From an uncultured Clostridia bacterium (GTDB lineage Bacteria > Bacillota > Clostridia > Christensenellales > Borkfalkiaceae), in assembly GCA_905235765.1 (NCBI GenBank), contig CAJOMM010000057.1:1-11164 (forward strand): 11,164 nucleotides of DNA, in the 5' to 3' direction. A model generated the notes under the pieces. It was not told the origin of the DNA. It was given only the letters and a program-made list of their open reading frames with translations, and did no database searches. Below, one piece after another: positions 1 to 6,593 of the stretch; the first letter of the stretch is position 1, and each line of letters begins with the position of its first letter. A program made the position numbers and the translations under genes.

Positions 1-987
1 CTTTTAGAATTTGAAGATAACGGTAAAAACGTAAAATATATTCTCCAGCGCATAAACGACAATATTTTTCGCGACGTTGAGAGGCTTATGCAAAATATTT
101 ATTCGGTTACCGAATTTATGTCCGAAAGAATAAAAGCCGAAGGCGGAGACCCTAAAAAAGAGTGTCTTACTGTCGTAAAGACCAGGAACGGCGCTTCTTA
201 TGTTAATACAGAATACGGTTATTTTCGTATATATAATTATATAGACGGTGTGGCGTATCAAGTCGCTGAGCCGGAGTTGTTTTATCAGAGCGCGCTTGCT
301 TTCGGAAAATTTGCCAAAGATTTGGCGGATTTTGACGCGAGTAAACTTTACGAACCTATACCAAACTTTCACAACACCAAAAAGCGTTTTGAAGATTTCA
401 AGGCATCAGTAAAAAAGAACGCAAGCGGCAGGGCGGACAGTGTAAAAAAAGAGATAGACTTTGTTCTCGCAAGAGAAAAATATTGTTCTAAGATAGTCGA
501 CCTTATCGAAAGCGGTAAAATGCCGAAAAAAGTTACTCATAACGACACAAAACTCAATAACGTACTATTCGATAAAGATACGGGTAAGTGTTTAGCGGTC
601 GTTGACCTTGATACGATAATGCCCGGCAGTATCTGTTACGATTTTGGCGATTCTATAAGATTCGGGTGCAATACCTCTACGGAAGACGAAAGGGATTTAA
701 GCAAAGTAAATTTCGATATCAATCTTTTCGAACAGTACACAAAAGGCTATTTACACGCCATCGGAGACGGCATAACGAAAATAGAAAAACAAAATCTCGC
801 GTTTTCCTCTATTTTAATGACTTACGAGTGCGGAATGAGATTTTTGGGCGATCATATAGACGGAGACAACTATTTCAGTATATCGAGAGAAAATCACAAT
901 CTTGACAGAGCGAGAACACAGTTCAAACTCATAGAGGATATGGAAAAAGTTCTTCCGGAAATGGAAAAAATCGTAGAAAAATATTAA
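1..987 (+). CDS. NahK-like N-acetylhexosamine 1-kinase / aminoglycoside phosphotransferase-fold kinase, 5' end missing
   Basis: The reading frame is open from base 1, so the gene starts before the window; 328 residues are visible, and the ATG at 88 is internal (the YILQRIN-type segment upstream of it is conserved in this family). Visible kinase-fold motifs are the catalytic loop HNDTKLNNVL (bases 538-567), the metal-binding segment VVDLDTIMPG (598-627) and YDFGDSIRFG (637-666). The C-terminal NLDRARTQFKL segment is also typical of the NahK branch rather than of antibiotic-inactivating phosphotransferases. Characterised NahK enzymes phosphorylate GlcNAc or GalNAc at C1 in the cytoplasm, in salvage of host-glycan sugars; applying that substrate here is inference. 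The missing N-terminus holds the nucleotide-binding loop, so it cannot be checked. The gene ends in a bidirectional terminator shared with the convergent aspS. The family call is firm, the exact sugar is not. Confidence 0.8.
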   Translation, partial: LLEFEDNGKNVKYILQRINDNIFRDVERLMQNIYSVTEFMSERIKAEGGDPKKECLTVVKTRNGASYVNTEYGYFRIYNYIDGVAYQVAEPELFYQSALAFGKFAKDLADFDASKLYEPIPNFHNTKKRFEDFKASVKKNASGRADSVKKEIDFVLAREKYCSKIVDLIESGKMPKKVTHNDTKLNNVLFDKDTGKCLAVVDLDTIMPGSICYDFGDSIRFGCNTSTEDERDLSKVNFDINLFEQYTKGYLHAIGDGITKIEKQNLAFSSILMTYECGMRFLGDHIDGDNYFSISRENHNLDRARTQFKLIEDMEKVLPEMEKIVEKY

Positions 988-992
988 AAATC

Positions 993-1022
993 AACCGCCC
1001 TTGCGCTTGCGCAAGGGCGGTT
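993..1022. terminator. Bidirectional intrinsic terminator between the NahK-like gene and aspS
   Basis: A perfect 14-bp GC-rich inverted repeat (993-1006 with 1009-1022) lies between the two convergent stop codons. On the minus strand the stem is followed by a T-rich run (complement of the A-rich 982-990), so it serves aspS well. On the plus strand the tail is a weaker TTATTTT at about 1027-1033. Confidence 0.9.
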
Positions 1023-1037
1023 AGCTTATTTTAAAAG

Positions 1038-2375
1038 TTACGGTGTAACGCGGTTTATATCGCGCGGGAACATTGTCGCTTCCCTTACGTTCTTAAAGCC
1101 CAAAAGGTGCATCGTCAATCTTTCAAGGCCTATGCCGAGTCCACCGTGCGGCGGCGCACCGTATTTGTGGAACATAAGGTAGGTGTCGAAAAGTTCGGGC
1201 TTCATGCCGCAATTCTTCATCTTTTCAACTTGCGCGTTGTAGTCGTGTATCCTTTGTCCGCCTGAAGTTATTTCCAATCCCCTAAACAAAAGGTCGAAGG
1301 AAAGCGTATATTCTTTATCTTCCGGATCGTCCATAGTATAGAAGGGACGTTTTTTAGAAGGATAGTGAGTTATAAATATAAAGTCGCTGTTCAGTTCTTT
1401 TTTGGCGTATTTGCCGAGCATCTCCTCTTCCTGCGGATCGAAATCTTTCATATCCGAAGGGGTGTAATGGAATTTTTCCATAATAATTTTTTTGGCGTCC
1501 ATAAACTTAAGCGTGGGTATCTCGGTAATTTCCGGAATATCTGCTTTAAGAAGCGCCACTTCTTTTGCGTAATCCGTTTTAAGGAGATTCATAATATATT
1601 TAAGGGCGCCGGTCTCCATATTCATAATATCCTCGAACCCGTTTATAAATCCCATTTCCAAGTCCATAGAGATATATTCGTTAAGGTGGCGAGAAGTGTC
1701 GTGATGTTCGGCGCGGAATACCGGCGCTATTTCAAACACCCTGCCGAAGACGCCGACGAGCGCTTGTTTATATAATTGCGGACTCTGAGCCAAAAAGACC
1801 TGTTTTCCGAAATAATCGAGTTTAAAAACGTTGGTACCGCCTTCCGCTCCTGCAAAGTTGATTTTCGGAGTGCGAATCTCTGTAAATCCGTTATTATTCA
1901 AGAACTCACGGAAACCGCGCGCAATACCTTCCTGAATCTTAAAAACGGCGCGTTCTTTAGGGTTACGCATGGCAACCGGACGAAGATCTAAAATCGTGTT
2001 TAACGAAATGTTATCGAGTTGTTTTTTATTTATTACGATAGGCAGCGGTTCCGCAGGCAGCGAAAGGATTTTAACGTCGTGTATCTGAAGCTCGTATCTT
2101 AAATTGCCTGCCGAATCTTGACTTGAAACGACTTTTCCGGTAACGGTAACGCACGCCTCTTCGGAAAGCGAGGAATCCCAGCGATAGTCGGAAAATTCCG
2201 GCGCATACACGCATTGGATAAGATCTCGTTCCGTCCTTAAAATGACGAAAGAAAACCCGGTCATTTCACGAATACGGTGTATATAACCCGAAACTTTGAC
2301 AATTTCTCCGTCGAATTTGGCAAAATCGTCGTAATCCACGGTTGTTTTTTTGATGATCCCGTCAATTTTTTCCAT
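1038..2375 (-). CDS. aspS: Aspartate--tRNA(Asp/Asn) ligase, archaeal-type, probably non-discriminating
   Basis: Class II aminoacyl-tRNA synthetase of 445 residues that charges tRNA with aspartate in the cytoplasm. An N-terminal OB-fold anticodon-binding domain (about 22-105) is followed by the catalytic core. Motif 2 is FRAEHHDTSRHLNEY (220-234) and motif 3 is GLGIGLERL (412-420). The core also contains EGGTNVF, FLAQSPQLYKQ and ITSGGQRIHDY, and the protein ends FPRDINRVTP. This is the short archaeal/eukaryal AspRS form; the GAD insertion of the roughly 590-residue bacterial AspRS is absent, and the ending differs from AsnRS. His33 in the OB fold sits where discriminating archaeal AspRS tend to have Trp, which suggests tRNA(Asn) is also charged, for later amidation by GatCAB (inference). 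The start at 2375 is chosen over an in-frame start 18 codons upstream because AAGGAG lies 6 nt before it and the upstream extension runs through the promoter. Confidence 0.93.
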   Translation of the reverse strand: MEKIDGIIKKTTVDYDDFAKFDGEIVKVSGYIHRIREMTGFSFVILRTERDLIQCVYAPEFSDYRWDSSLSEEACVTVTGKVVSSQDSAGNLRYELQIHDVKILSLPAEPLPIVINKKQLDNISLNTILDLRPVAMRNPKERAVFKIQEGIARGFREFLNNNGFTEIRTPKINFAGAEGGTNVFKLDYFGKQVFLAQSPQLYKQALVGVFGRVFEIAPVFRAEHHDTSRHLNEYISMDLEMGFINGFEDIMNMETGALKYIMNLLKTDYAKEVALLKADIPEITEIPTLKFMDAKKIIMEKFHYTPSDMKDFDPQEEEMLGKYAKKELNSDFIFITHYPSKKRPFYTMDDPEDKEYTLSFDLLFRGLEITSGGQRIHDYNAQVEKMKNCGMKPELFDTYLMFHKYGAPPHGGLGIGLERLTMHLLGFKNVREATMFPRDINRVTP

Positions 2376-2400
2376 AAAATTCTCCTTATATGACTTTAAT

Positions 2401-2429
2401 ATTTTAACACCGTTGCCACTTTTAAGCAA
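2401..2429 (-). promoter_or_regulatory. Promoter of aspS (TTGCTT-17-TAAAAT, extended -10)
   Basis: On the minus strand the -35 TTGCTT (2424-2429) and the -10 TAAAAT (2401-2406) are separated by exactly 17 nt, and TGT directly precedes the -10. Transcription would start near 2394, about 19 nt upstream of the ATG, leaving room for the AAGGAG at 2383-2388. Confidence 0.75.
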
Positions 2430-2478
2430 CTATTTTCGGTTAATTTTCAGATATCAAAAAAAGAATTATAAAAAACGG

Positions 2479-2507
2479 TTGTGTTTAAAATAAAACTGTG
2501 ATAAAAT
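2479..2507 (+). promoter_or_regulatory. Promoter of the degV-family gene (TTGTGT-17-TAAAAT, extended -10)
   Basis: The -35-like TTGTGT (2479-2484) and the -10 TAAAAT (2502-2507) are 17 nt apart, with TGA just before the -10. The start of transcription would be near 2514. The ribosome binding site AAGGAG (2538-2543) and ATG at 2548 follow. Confidence 0.65.
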
Positions 2508-2547
2508 ACAAAAGTCGGTTTAGCGTGCCGAAGCGATAAGGAGTTAT

Positions 2548-3402
2548 ATGAAAATTGCCGTATCGGTGGAATCCACCCATGATTTGACGAAAGAACTTTT
2601 GGAAAAATACGACATCAAGGTTATTCAATATCAGATAACGCTTGGTGATTTGACGTTTAAGGACGGAGAATATACCACGGAAGAAATATTCTCGCTTGTA
2701 GATAAATATAATGCTTTACCGAAGACGACCGCTCTTAACGAGTTTGAATACCATGACTTTTTCGATGAATTAAAAAAGGACTACGACGCCGTTATTCATA
2801 TTTGTCTTTCATCCGGAATCACGTCGTCTTGCGGCAATGCGCAGCGCGCGGCGGCGGATATGGAAAACGTATTCGTAGTGGACAGTAAAACGCTGTCTAC
2901 GGGTATAGGACTTCTCGCAATCTGCGCGAGAGAACTCGCCGATAAGGGTATTGAACCTAAACGTATTGCGGAGATACTGGAAGAGAGGAGAGAAAAAAAT
3001 CAGGCGAGTTTCGTTATTGAACGTCTCGACTATTTATATAAAGGCGGAAGGTGCAGCAGTCTGCAACTTCTGGGCGTGAATCTTCTTAAAATCCGTCCCA
3101 GTATAATTCTTAAAGACGGTAGTATGAGAATGTACAAAAAATACCGCGGCAATATGTCTGCGGTCGTCGCAAAATATTGTCGGGACACCGTTGAAGAATT
3201 TAACACTCCTGACCTTACGCGCGTTTTTATTACATATACAACCGCCACTCCGGAAATGGTTGCGGAAGCGAGAAAAGTTTGCGAAAATCTTGGTTTTAAA
3301 GAGGTGTTAGAAACGCGTGCCGGCGGAACAAGTCATTGCGGCGCGAATACTTTAGGTATCCTGTATTTTAACGACGGTAAATCTATAGAAGATTTCAACT
3401 GA
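2548..3402 (+). CDS. DegV family fatty-acid-binding protein (FakB-like)
   Basis: A 284-residue cytoplasmic protein of the DegV/FakB family. Family members bind one fatty acid and, where a FakA kinase exists, present it for phosphorylation so that exogenous fatty acids can enter phospholipids. Visible family signatures are ESTHDL near the N-terminus (usually DSTxDL), the ligand-contacting TTALN (about 60-64), SSGITSS (88-94), VDSKTLSTGIG (111-121), YLYKGGRCSS (162-171) with Arg168, and SHCGANTLG (262-270) with His263. Length and the two-lobe order of motifs match the family. The start is supported by AAGGAG 4 nt upstream, a little close. It is a single gene with its own promoter; no clear terminator follows, so read-through into the infC leader is possible. 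No fakA partner is visible, and several DegV copies per genome are usual, so the lipid specificity is unknown. Confidence 0.9.
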   Translation: MKIAVSVESTHDLTKELLEKYDIKVIQYQITLGDLTFKDGEYTTEEIFSLVDKYNALPKTTALNEFEYHDFFDELKKDYDAVIHICLSSGITSSCGNAQRAAADMENVFVVDSKTLSTGIGLLAICARELADKGIEPKRIAEILEERREKNQASFVIERLDYLYKGGRCSSLQLLGVNLLKIRPSIILKDGSMRMYKKYRGNMSAVVAKYCRDTVEEFNTPDLTRVFITYTTATPEMVAEARKVCENLGFKEVLETRAGGTSHCGANTLGILYFNDGKSIEDFN

Positions 3403-3450
3403 GCGTTTACGGGGTAAAAATAAAAATATTCGAAAAATTAATTAAAACGT

Positions 3451-3479
3451 TTGACAAAAAGTTAAAATTGCGTTATCAT
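3451..3479 (+). promoter_or_regulatory. Strong promoter of the infC-rpmI-rplT operon
   Basis: A consensus -35 TTGACA (3451-3456), a 17-nt spacer and the -10 TATCAT (3474-3479) give an expected start near 3486. This produces a leader of about 175 nt before infC. Confidence 0.85.
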
Positions 3480-3485
3480 ATTACT

Positions 3486-3660
3486 GCTTAAAGAAGAAGT
3501 TACCCTTCTCGCCGTACCGAAACGTCGCGTCCGGCTCTATAAATTCTTGATACGCTAAAAGCGTATATTATGGAATTTTTCGGGTTGCTTTTTTGAGAGC
3601 AACCCGTTTTTAGTTCTTTATTCCGATTTTTCGGAAAATAAATAAAAGAGGTATAAACCA
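3486..3660 (+). ncRNA. infC operon leader RNA with attenuator; candidate L20-responsive leader
   Basis: The untranslated stretch between the promoter and infC contains a small hairpin AGAAG/CTTCT (3495-3499 with 3505-3509). A longer interrupted stem follows: AAATTC/GAATTT (3541-3546 with 3573-3578) enclosing ATACGCT/AGCGTAT (3550-3556 with 3560-3566). Then come an intrinsic terminator (3581-3611) and a small hairpin TTCCGA/TCGGAA (3621-3636) just upstream of the ribosome binding site. In Bacillus subtilis and relatives this operon is repressed by ribosomal protein L20 through premature termination in such a leader (established). That this leader is of the same class is inferred from operon identity, position and the terminator; the L20 contact site was not identified by sequence. 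Confidence 0.65.
3581..3611 (+). terminator. Attenuator (intrinsic terminator) in the infC leader
   Basis: A 9-bp stem CGGGTTGCT/AGCAACCCG (3581-3589 with 3598-3606) with an 8-nt loop is followed by five T (3607-3611). It lies inside the leader, about 50 nt before the infC start, so it must be conditionally read through. Confidence 0.85.
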
Positions 3661-4173
3661 ATTAAAAAAGAACACCAAATCAACGAAGAAATTCGTGACA
3701 GAGAAGTTCGCTTGATCGGCGAAAACGGAGAGCAGATGGGGATCGTGTCCGCAAGGGAGGCGCTTGTCGCCGCGGAAGACGCCGGGCTTGATCTTGTAAA
3801 GATTTCACCAAACGCAAATCCCCCCGTTTGCAAAATAATGAACTATGGTAAATACCTTTTTGAGATGAACAAAAAGGCTAAAGAGGCTAAAAAAAATCAG
3901 AAGATTACCGAAATCAAAGAAGTTTGGCTATCTATGACGATTGACGTAGGCGATCTTAACGTTAAGGCGAAGCAGACTCAGAAATTTTTGGCGGCAGGCA
4001 ACAAAGTCAAGGTTTCTATACGGATGCGCGGCAGACAAATGGCTCATCAAAGCATCGGAATAGAGGTAATGCAACGCTTTTTCGAACTCGTTAAAGAATT
4101 TGGAACTATCGAAAAACAACCGCTGACCGAGGGTAGAAACATCTGGATGATGCTTGCCCCCGTAAAAGCGTAA
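3661..4173 (+). CDS. infC: Translation initiation factor IF-3, starting at an ATT codon
   Basis: IF3 binds the 30S subunit, prevents premature joining of 50S and rejects initiation at non-standard start codons. The conserved N-terminus HQINEEIRDREVRLIGENGEQ is encoded upstream of any ATG or GTG; the first standard-type start (TTG, 3712) would cut it off. In this frame the only start-like codon before it is ATT at 3661, 8 nt after the Shine-Dalgarno bases GAGGT (3648-3652), and a stop (3643-3645) closes the frame above. With ATT the protein has 170 residues, the normal IF3 length. The N-domain (about 1-72, including PPVCKIMNYGKY), a lysine-rich linker helix and the C-domain (including RMRGRQMAHQ) are all present. 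An AUU start is the known device by which IF3 limits its own synthesis. First gene of infC-rpmI-rplT. Confidence 0.94.
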   Translation: MKKEHQINEEIRDREVRLIGENGEQMGIVSAREALVAAEDAGLDLVKISPNANPPVCKIMNYGKYLFEMNKKAKEAKKNQKITEIKEVWLSMTIDVGDLNVKAKQTQKFLAAGNKVKVSIRMRGRQMAHQSIGIEVMQRFFELVKEFGTIEKQPLTEGRNIWMMLAPVKA

Positions 4174-4199
4174 AATTAAATATCACGGAGGGTATAATT

Positions 4200-4397
4200 A
4201 TGCCGAAAATGAAAACCAAAAGTGCGGCTAAAAAGAGATTCAAAGTAACCGCAACCGGCAAGATCAAAAGGGCTTGTTCCGGTAAGAACCATATTCTTAC
4301 CAAGAAAGACAGAAAGAGAAAGAATAATCTGTGCGACGGCGCATACGTAGACGCTACCCAGGCGAAAACGATGAAGACGCTGATTTACAATAAATAA
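4200..4397 (+). CDS. rpmI: 50S ribosomal protein L35 (bL35)
   Basis: A 65-residue, very basic protein of the large ribosomal subunit. It begins MPKMKTKSAAKKRFKVTATG and carries the family's HILTKKDRKRK block (about 36-46). Length is normal. The ATG at 4200 follows GGAGGG (4187-4192), and the gene lies 26 nt after infC, in the canonical infC-rpmI-rplT order. Its synthesis should follow the shared leader control. The stop codon overlaps the ribosome binding site of rplT, suggesting coupled translation. Confidence 0.97.
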   Translation: MPKMKTKSAAKKRFKVTATGKIKRACSGKNHILTKKDRKRKNNLCDGAYVDATQAKTMKTLIYNK

Positions 4398-4408
4398 GGA
4401 GATAGACT

Positions 4409-4759
4409 ATGCGTATTAAGAGAGGCGTAAACGCCGTTAAAAAACGTAGAAAAACTTTAAAACTCGCCAAAGGGTACTTCGGCGGAAGAAGTAAAAGATA
4501 CAGAGTAGCAAGAGAAGCCGTTATGAAGGCGCAGATGTACGCTTATATCGGCAGAAAATCCAAGAAACGCGATTTCAGATCTTTATGGATTGCAAGGATA
4601 AACGCCGCGGCAAGGATTAACGGACTTTCTTACAGTAAATTTATGTTCGGCTTGAAAAAAGCCGGTATCGATCTTAACCGTAAGGTTTTGGCGGAAATTG
4701 CAGTTTCCGACGCCGCCGGATTTGCCGCGCTTTGCGAAAAGGCGAAAGCAAGTTTATAA
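4409..4759 (+). CDS. rplT: 50S ribosomal protein L20 (bL20), probable operon autoregulator
   Basis: A 116-residue basic protein that binds 23S rRNA early in 50S assembly. The start MRIKRGVNAVKKRRK, then AKGYFGGRSKRYR and the globular part with RDFRSLWIARINAAAR and GLSYSKFMFGLKKAGI, are diagnostic. Length is normal and the family is unmistakable. AAGGAG (4396-4401) lies 7 nt before the ATG and overlaps the rpmI stop. In Bacillota, excess L20 binds the operon leader and lowers expression of infC, rpmI and rplT; this leader has a suitable attenuator, so the same loop is likely here. The operon ends at the terminator that follows. Confidence 0.98.
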   Translation: MRIKRGVNAVKKRRKTLKLAKGYFGGRSKRYRVAREAVMKAQMYAYIGRKSKKRDFRSLWIARINAAARINGLSYSKFMFGLKKAGIDLNRKVLAEIAVSDAAGFAALCEKAKASL

Positions 4760-4765
4760 AAATTT

Positions 4766-4794
4766 AAGCCTACCTTAAAAGTAGGCTTTATTTT
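4766..4794 (+). terminator. Intrinsic terminator of the infC-rpmI-rplT operon
   Basis: An 8-bp stem AAGCCTAC/GTAGGCTT (4766-4773 with 4781-4788) with a 7-nt loop is followed by TATTTT. It ends only 7 nt before the GTG start of the next gene. Confidence 0.8.
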
Positions 4795-4800
4795 GATATC

Positions 4801-5541
4801 GTGATCACTTCCAAACAAAATCCGCTTATTAAGCGCGTGCGCGCGCTAAAAGATAAAAAATTCCGCAATCTCTACGGTGAATATGCGGTCGAGGGCGTCA
4901 AGTCCGTTAAAGAAGCGTTTTTAACGGGGCAGACCGTTTCAGCGGTCGTAGTTACTCGGCGGTTTACGGACGCGTTTACCGAATTGTTCCCGGACACGGA
5001 GACCGTTTCGGACGAACTTTTCGGGTATATCAGCGAAGAAGAAACGCCTCAAGGCGCGCTGGCTATTATAAAAAAGCCCGACTGCGAGCTTAAACCGATT
5101 TTCGGCGATTGTCTGTTTTTGGACGGGGTAAGAGACCCATCTAATTTGGGCGCGATTATAAGAACTGCCGCCGCTACCGGGATAACGGACGTTGTAGCGG
5201 CAGATTGTGCGGACGCCTTTTCCGGTAAAGCCGTCAGGGCGAGTATGGGCGGAATTTTCCGCGTAAACGTTTATTCGGGGCGGAGAGAAGAACTTTTACC
5301 GCTCGTAAAAGTTCCGCTGTTCGTAGCGGATATGGGAGGGGAAAACGTTTTTAACGTTAAACCGCAAGGCAATTTTTGTCTTGTACTTGGGAACGAAGCG
5401 CAAGGCGTTTCAAAAAAATTAAAAGATTCGGCGACGAAGATCGTCGCCGTGCCTATGCGTAAAGACTTTGAAAGTTTGAACGTCGCCGTAGCGGCAGGGA
5501 TAACTCTTTACGCATTGCTGAATAACAGAAAAGGAGTATAA
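4801..5541 (+). CDS. TrmH/SpoU family RNA 2'-O-methyltransferase
   Basis: A 246-residue SPOUT-class methyltransferase that transfers a methyl group from S-adenosylmethionine to a ribose 2'-OH in rRNA or tRNA. An N-terminal substrate-binding domain (about 1-95) begins MITSKQNPLIK, as in YsgA-type proteins. The knotted catalytic domain shows motif 1 DGVRDPSNLGAIIRTAAATG (108-127; Asn115, Arg121), motif 2 LVLGNEAQGVS (194-204; Glu199) and motif 3 VPMRKDFESLNVAVAAGI (217-234; Ser225, Asn227). Bacillus YsgA, which modifies the 23S rRNA A-loop, is the closest functional parallel, but the target here is not proven. The start is GTG at 4801, the only suitable start for the conserved N-terminus, with no evident Shine-Dalgarno and a terminator immediately upstream. 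The next gene starts 3 nt after its stop, so the two are co-transcribed. Confidence 0.92.
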   Translation: MITSKQNPLIKRVRALKDKKFRNLYGEYAVEGVKSVKEAFLTGQTVSAVVVTRRFTDAFTELFPDTETVSDELFGYISEEETPQGALAIIKKPDCELKPIFGDCLFLDGVRDPSNLGAIIRTAAATGITDVVAADCADAFSGKAVRASMGGIFRVNVYSGRREELLPLVKVPLFVADMGGENVFNVKPQGNFCLVLGNEAQGVSKKLKDSATKIVAVPMRKDFESLNVAVAAGITLYALLNNRKGV

Positions 5542-5544
5542 CTT

Positions 5545-6285
5545 ATGTCAGGACACAGCCATTCGGCTAATATAGCCGTAAAAAAAGCAAAAACCGACGC
5601 TATTAAAGGTAAAATATTTACCAAAGTGGGAAGGGAGATTGCGGTTGCCGCTAAAAATAATCCCGATCCCGAAACTAACAGTAAGCTGGCTGACGCTATC
5701 GCTAAGGCGAAAGCGGTGAATATGCCCAACGATAACATTAAACGTTGTATCGCGAAGGCTGCCGGAGAACTTTCCGGGGCTACTTATGAAGAACTTACCT
5801 ACGAGGGATACGGTCCTGCCGGTAGCGCAATCATAATAAAAACGCTTACCGATAACAAAAACCGTACGGTAGACTTTGTAAGAACGGCTATGCGTAAGCA
5901 CGGCGGTTCTTTGGGAAACGCCGGGTGCGTGTCTTTTACTTTCAGCACGGTAGGCTTGATAGTGGTGGAGCGTACGCCTGACCTTACAGAGGACGCCGCT
6001 ATGGAAATGGCGTTAGACGCCGGCGCAGACGATTTTATCGCAGAGGACGACGCTTTCGAAATTCACACTCAAGTATCCGATTTCTCTTCGGTAAGAAAGG
6101 CTTTAGAAGAAAAAGGGCTTAAATTTTTCGAAGCGGAAGTTACAATGTTGCCTCAGACAAAGATAACCCTTTCGGGCGAAGATCTGGCTAAATTCCAGCG
6201 TCTTTTGGACGCGCTGAACGATTTAGACGACGTTCAGGACGTTTACCATAACGTAGATCTTCCCGAAGAAGATGATGAAGAATAA
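5545..6285 (+). CDS. YebC/PmpR (TACO1) family protein
   Basis: A 246-residue cytoplasmic protein of the YebC family, long annotated as transcriptional regulators. More recent work on the family, including mitochondrial TACO1, points to a role in translation at difficult sequences such as proline stretches. Recognisable blocks are the N-terminal GHS-ANI-KK-DA pattern, GKIFTKVGREIAVAAKNN, AKAVNMPNDNIKRCI, YEELTYEGYGPAGSAIIIKTLTDNKNRT and HGGSLGNAGCVSFTF. The C-terminus is acidic. The ATG at 5545 has AAGGAG at 5531-5536 with an 8-nt spacer. An oddity is HS at residues 6-7, where most family members have KW. It follows the RNA methyltransferase by 3 nt, near infC-rpmI-rplT, which fits a translation-linked role. 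The operon closes with a strong terminator. Confidence 0.93.
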   Translation: MSGHSHSANIAVKKAKTDAIKGKIFTKVGREIAVAAKNNPDPETNSKLADAIAKAKAVNMPNDNIKRCIAKAAGELSGATYEELTYEGYGPAGSAIIIKTLTDNKNRTVDFVRTAMRKHGGSLGNAGCVSFTFSTVGLIVVERTPDLTEDAAMEMALDAGADDFIAEDDAFEIHTQVSDFSSVRKALEEKGLKFFEAEVTMLPQTKITLSGEDLAKFQRLLDALNDLDDVQDVYHNVDLPEEDDEE

Positions 6286-6297
6286 TTTGCTAAAAAC

Positions 6298-6336
6298 TTC
6301 GGTCGCAGTATGGTTTTGCTGCGACCGAAATTTTTT
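6298..6336 (+). terminator. Intrinsic terminator after the YebC gene
   Basis: An 11-bp perfect stem TTCGGTCGCAG/CTGCGACCGAA (6298-6308 with 6319-6329) with a 10-nt loop is followed by six T (6331-6336). Confidence 0.93.
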
Positions 6337-6485
6337 AATATAGTATAAAATCTTCTTATTTGCCGATACTTTTTTTAATCGACGGTAAGGTGATTTTTTT
6401 ATTCTTTAAATTGCCGAGGTTTACCGGCGTTCAGATATTCCGTAATGATAGCGAAGTTTCCCTCCGCAGGTCGTTGCGGAGGGCG

Positions 6486-6522
6486 GAAAGGACGGAAATT
6501 TATTCGTCCTTTCGGATTTTTT
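6486..6522 (+). terminator. Terminator-like hairpin upstream of the protease gene
   Basis: The stem GAAAGGACG/CGTCCTTTC (6486-6494 with 6505-6513, 10-nt loop) is followed by GGA and six T. It has no coding gene directly upstream, so it would end either read-through from yebC or an independent short RNA. Confidence 0.6.
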
Positions 6523-6560
6523 AAAAATTTTCCATTTTAAGGTTTTTTCAAGCAATTATG

Positions 6561-6569
6561 TGTTAAAAT
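6561..6569 (+). promoter_or_regulatory. Extended -10 element upstream of the protease gene
   Basis: TGTTAAAAT (6561-6569) is identical to the extended -10 of the aspS promoter. No good -35 is seen at 16-18 nt, so it would be an extended -10 promoter starting near 6576, followed by AAAAGGAG (6577-6584). Confidence 0.4.
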
Positions 6570-6593
6570 AAAATGGAAAAGGAGATGAGATTT

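Larger units (their letters stand above)
6337..6572. other. Gene-free, hairpin-rich intergenic region; possible small RNA or leader
   Basis: No convincing gene lies in the roughly 290 bases between the YebC stop and the protease start. After the YebC terminator there is an AT-rich part in which TTGCCG (6360-6365) can pair with a downstream CGGTAA. Two strong tandem hairpins follow: 6460-6468 with 6475-6483 (9 bp, GC-rich) and 6486-6494 with 6505-6513 (9 bp). The second is followed by GGA and six T (6517-6522), as in an intrinsic terminator. A weak promoter-like pair, TTGCTG (6316-6321) and TATAGT (6339-6344), 17 nt apart, could start an RNA near 6351. Whether this is a small RNA, a leader of the protease gene or a decayed sequence cannot be decided here. 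Confidence 0.4.

Noticed and set aside
1365..1991. Two plus-strand ORFs inside aspS
   Set aside because: Antisense shadows of conserved AspRS sequence, without ribosome binding sites or family features.
1038..2375. Assignment as asparaginyl-tRNA synthetase
   Set aside because: Motif 3 GIGLERL, the SGGQRIHDY segment and the FPRDINRVTP ending are those of archaeal-type AspRS, not AsnRS.
2376..2429. 18-codon N-terminal extension of AspRS
   Set aside because: It spans the extended -10 promoter and the AAGGAG ribosome binding site; the ATG at 2375 has ideal spacing and fits the family.
6447..6542. 31-codon ORF in the intergenic region before the protease gene
   Set aside because: It is formed by the two hairpins, has no ribosome binding site and its composition looks like translated stem sequence.
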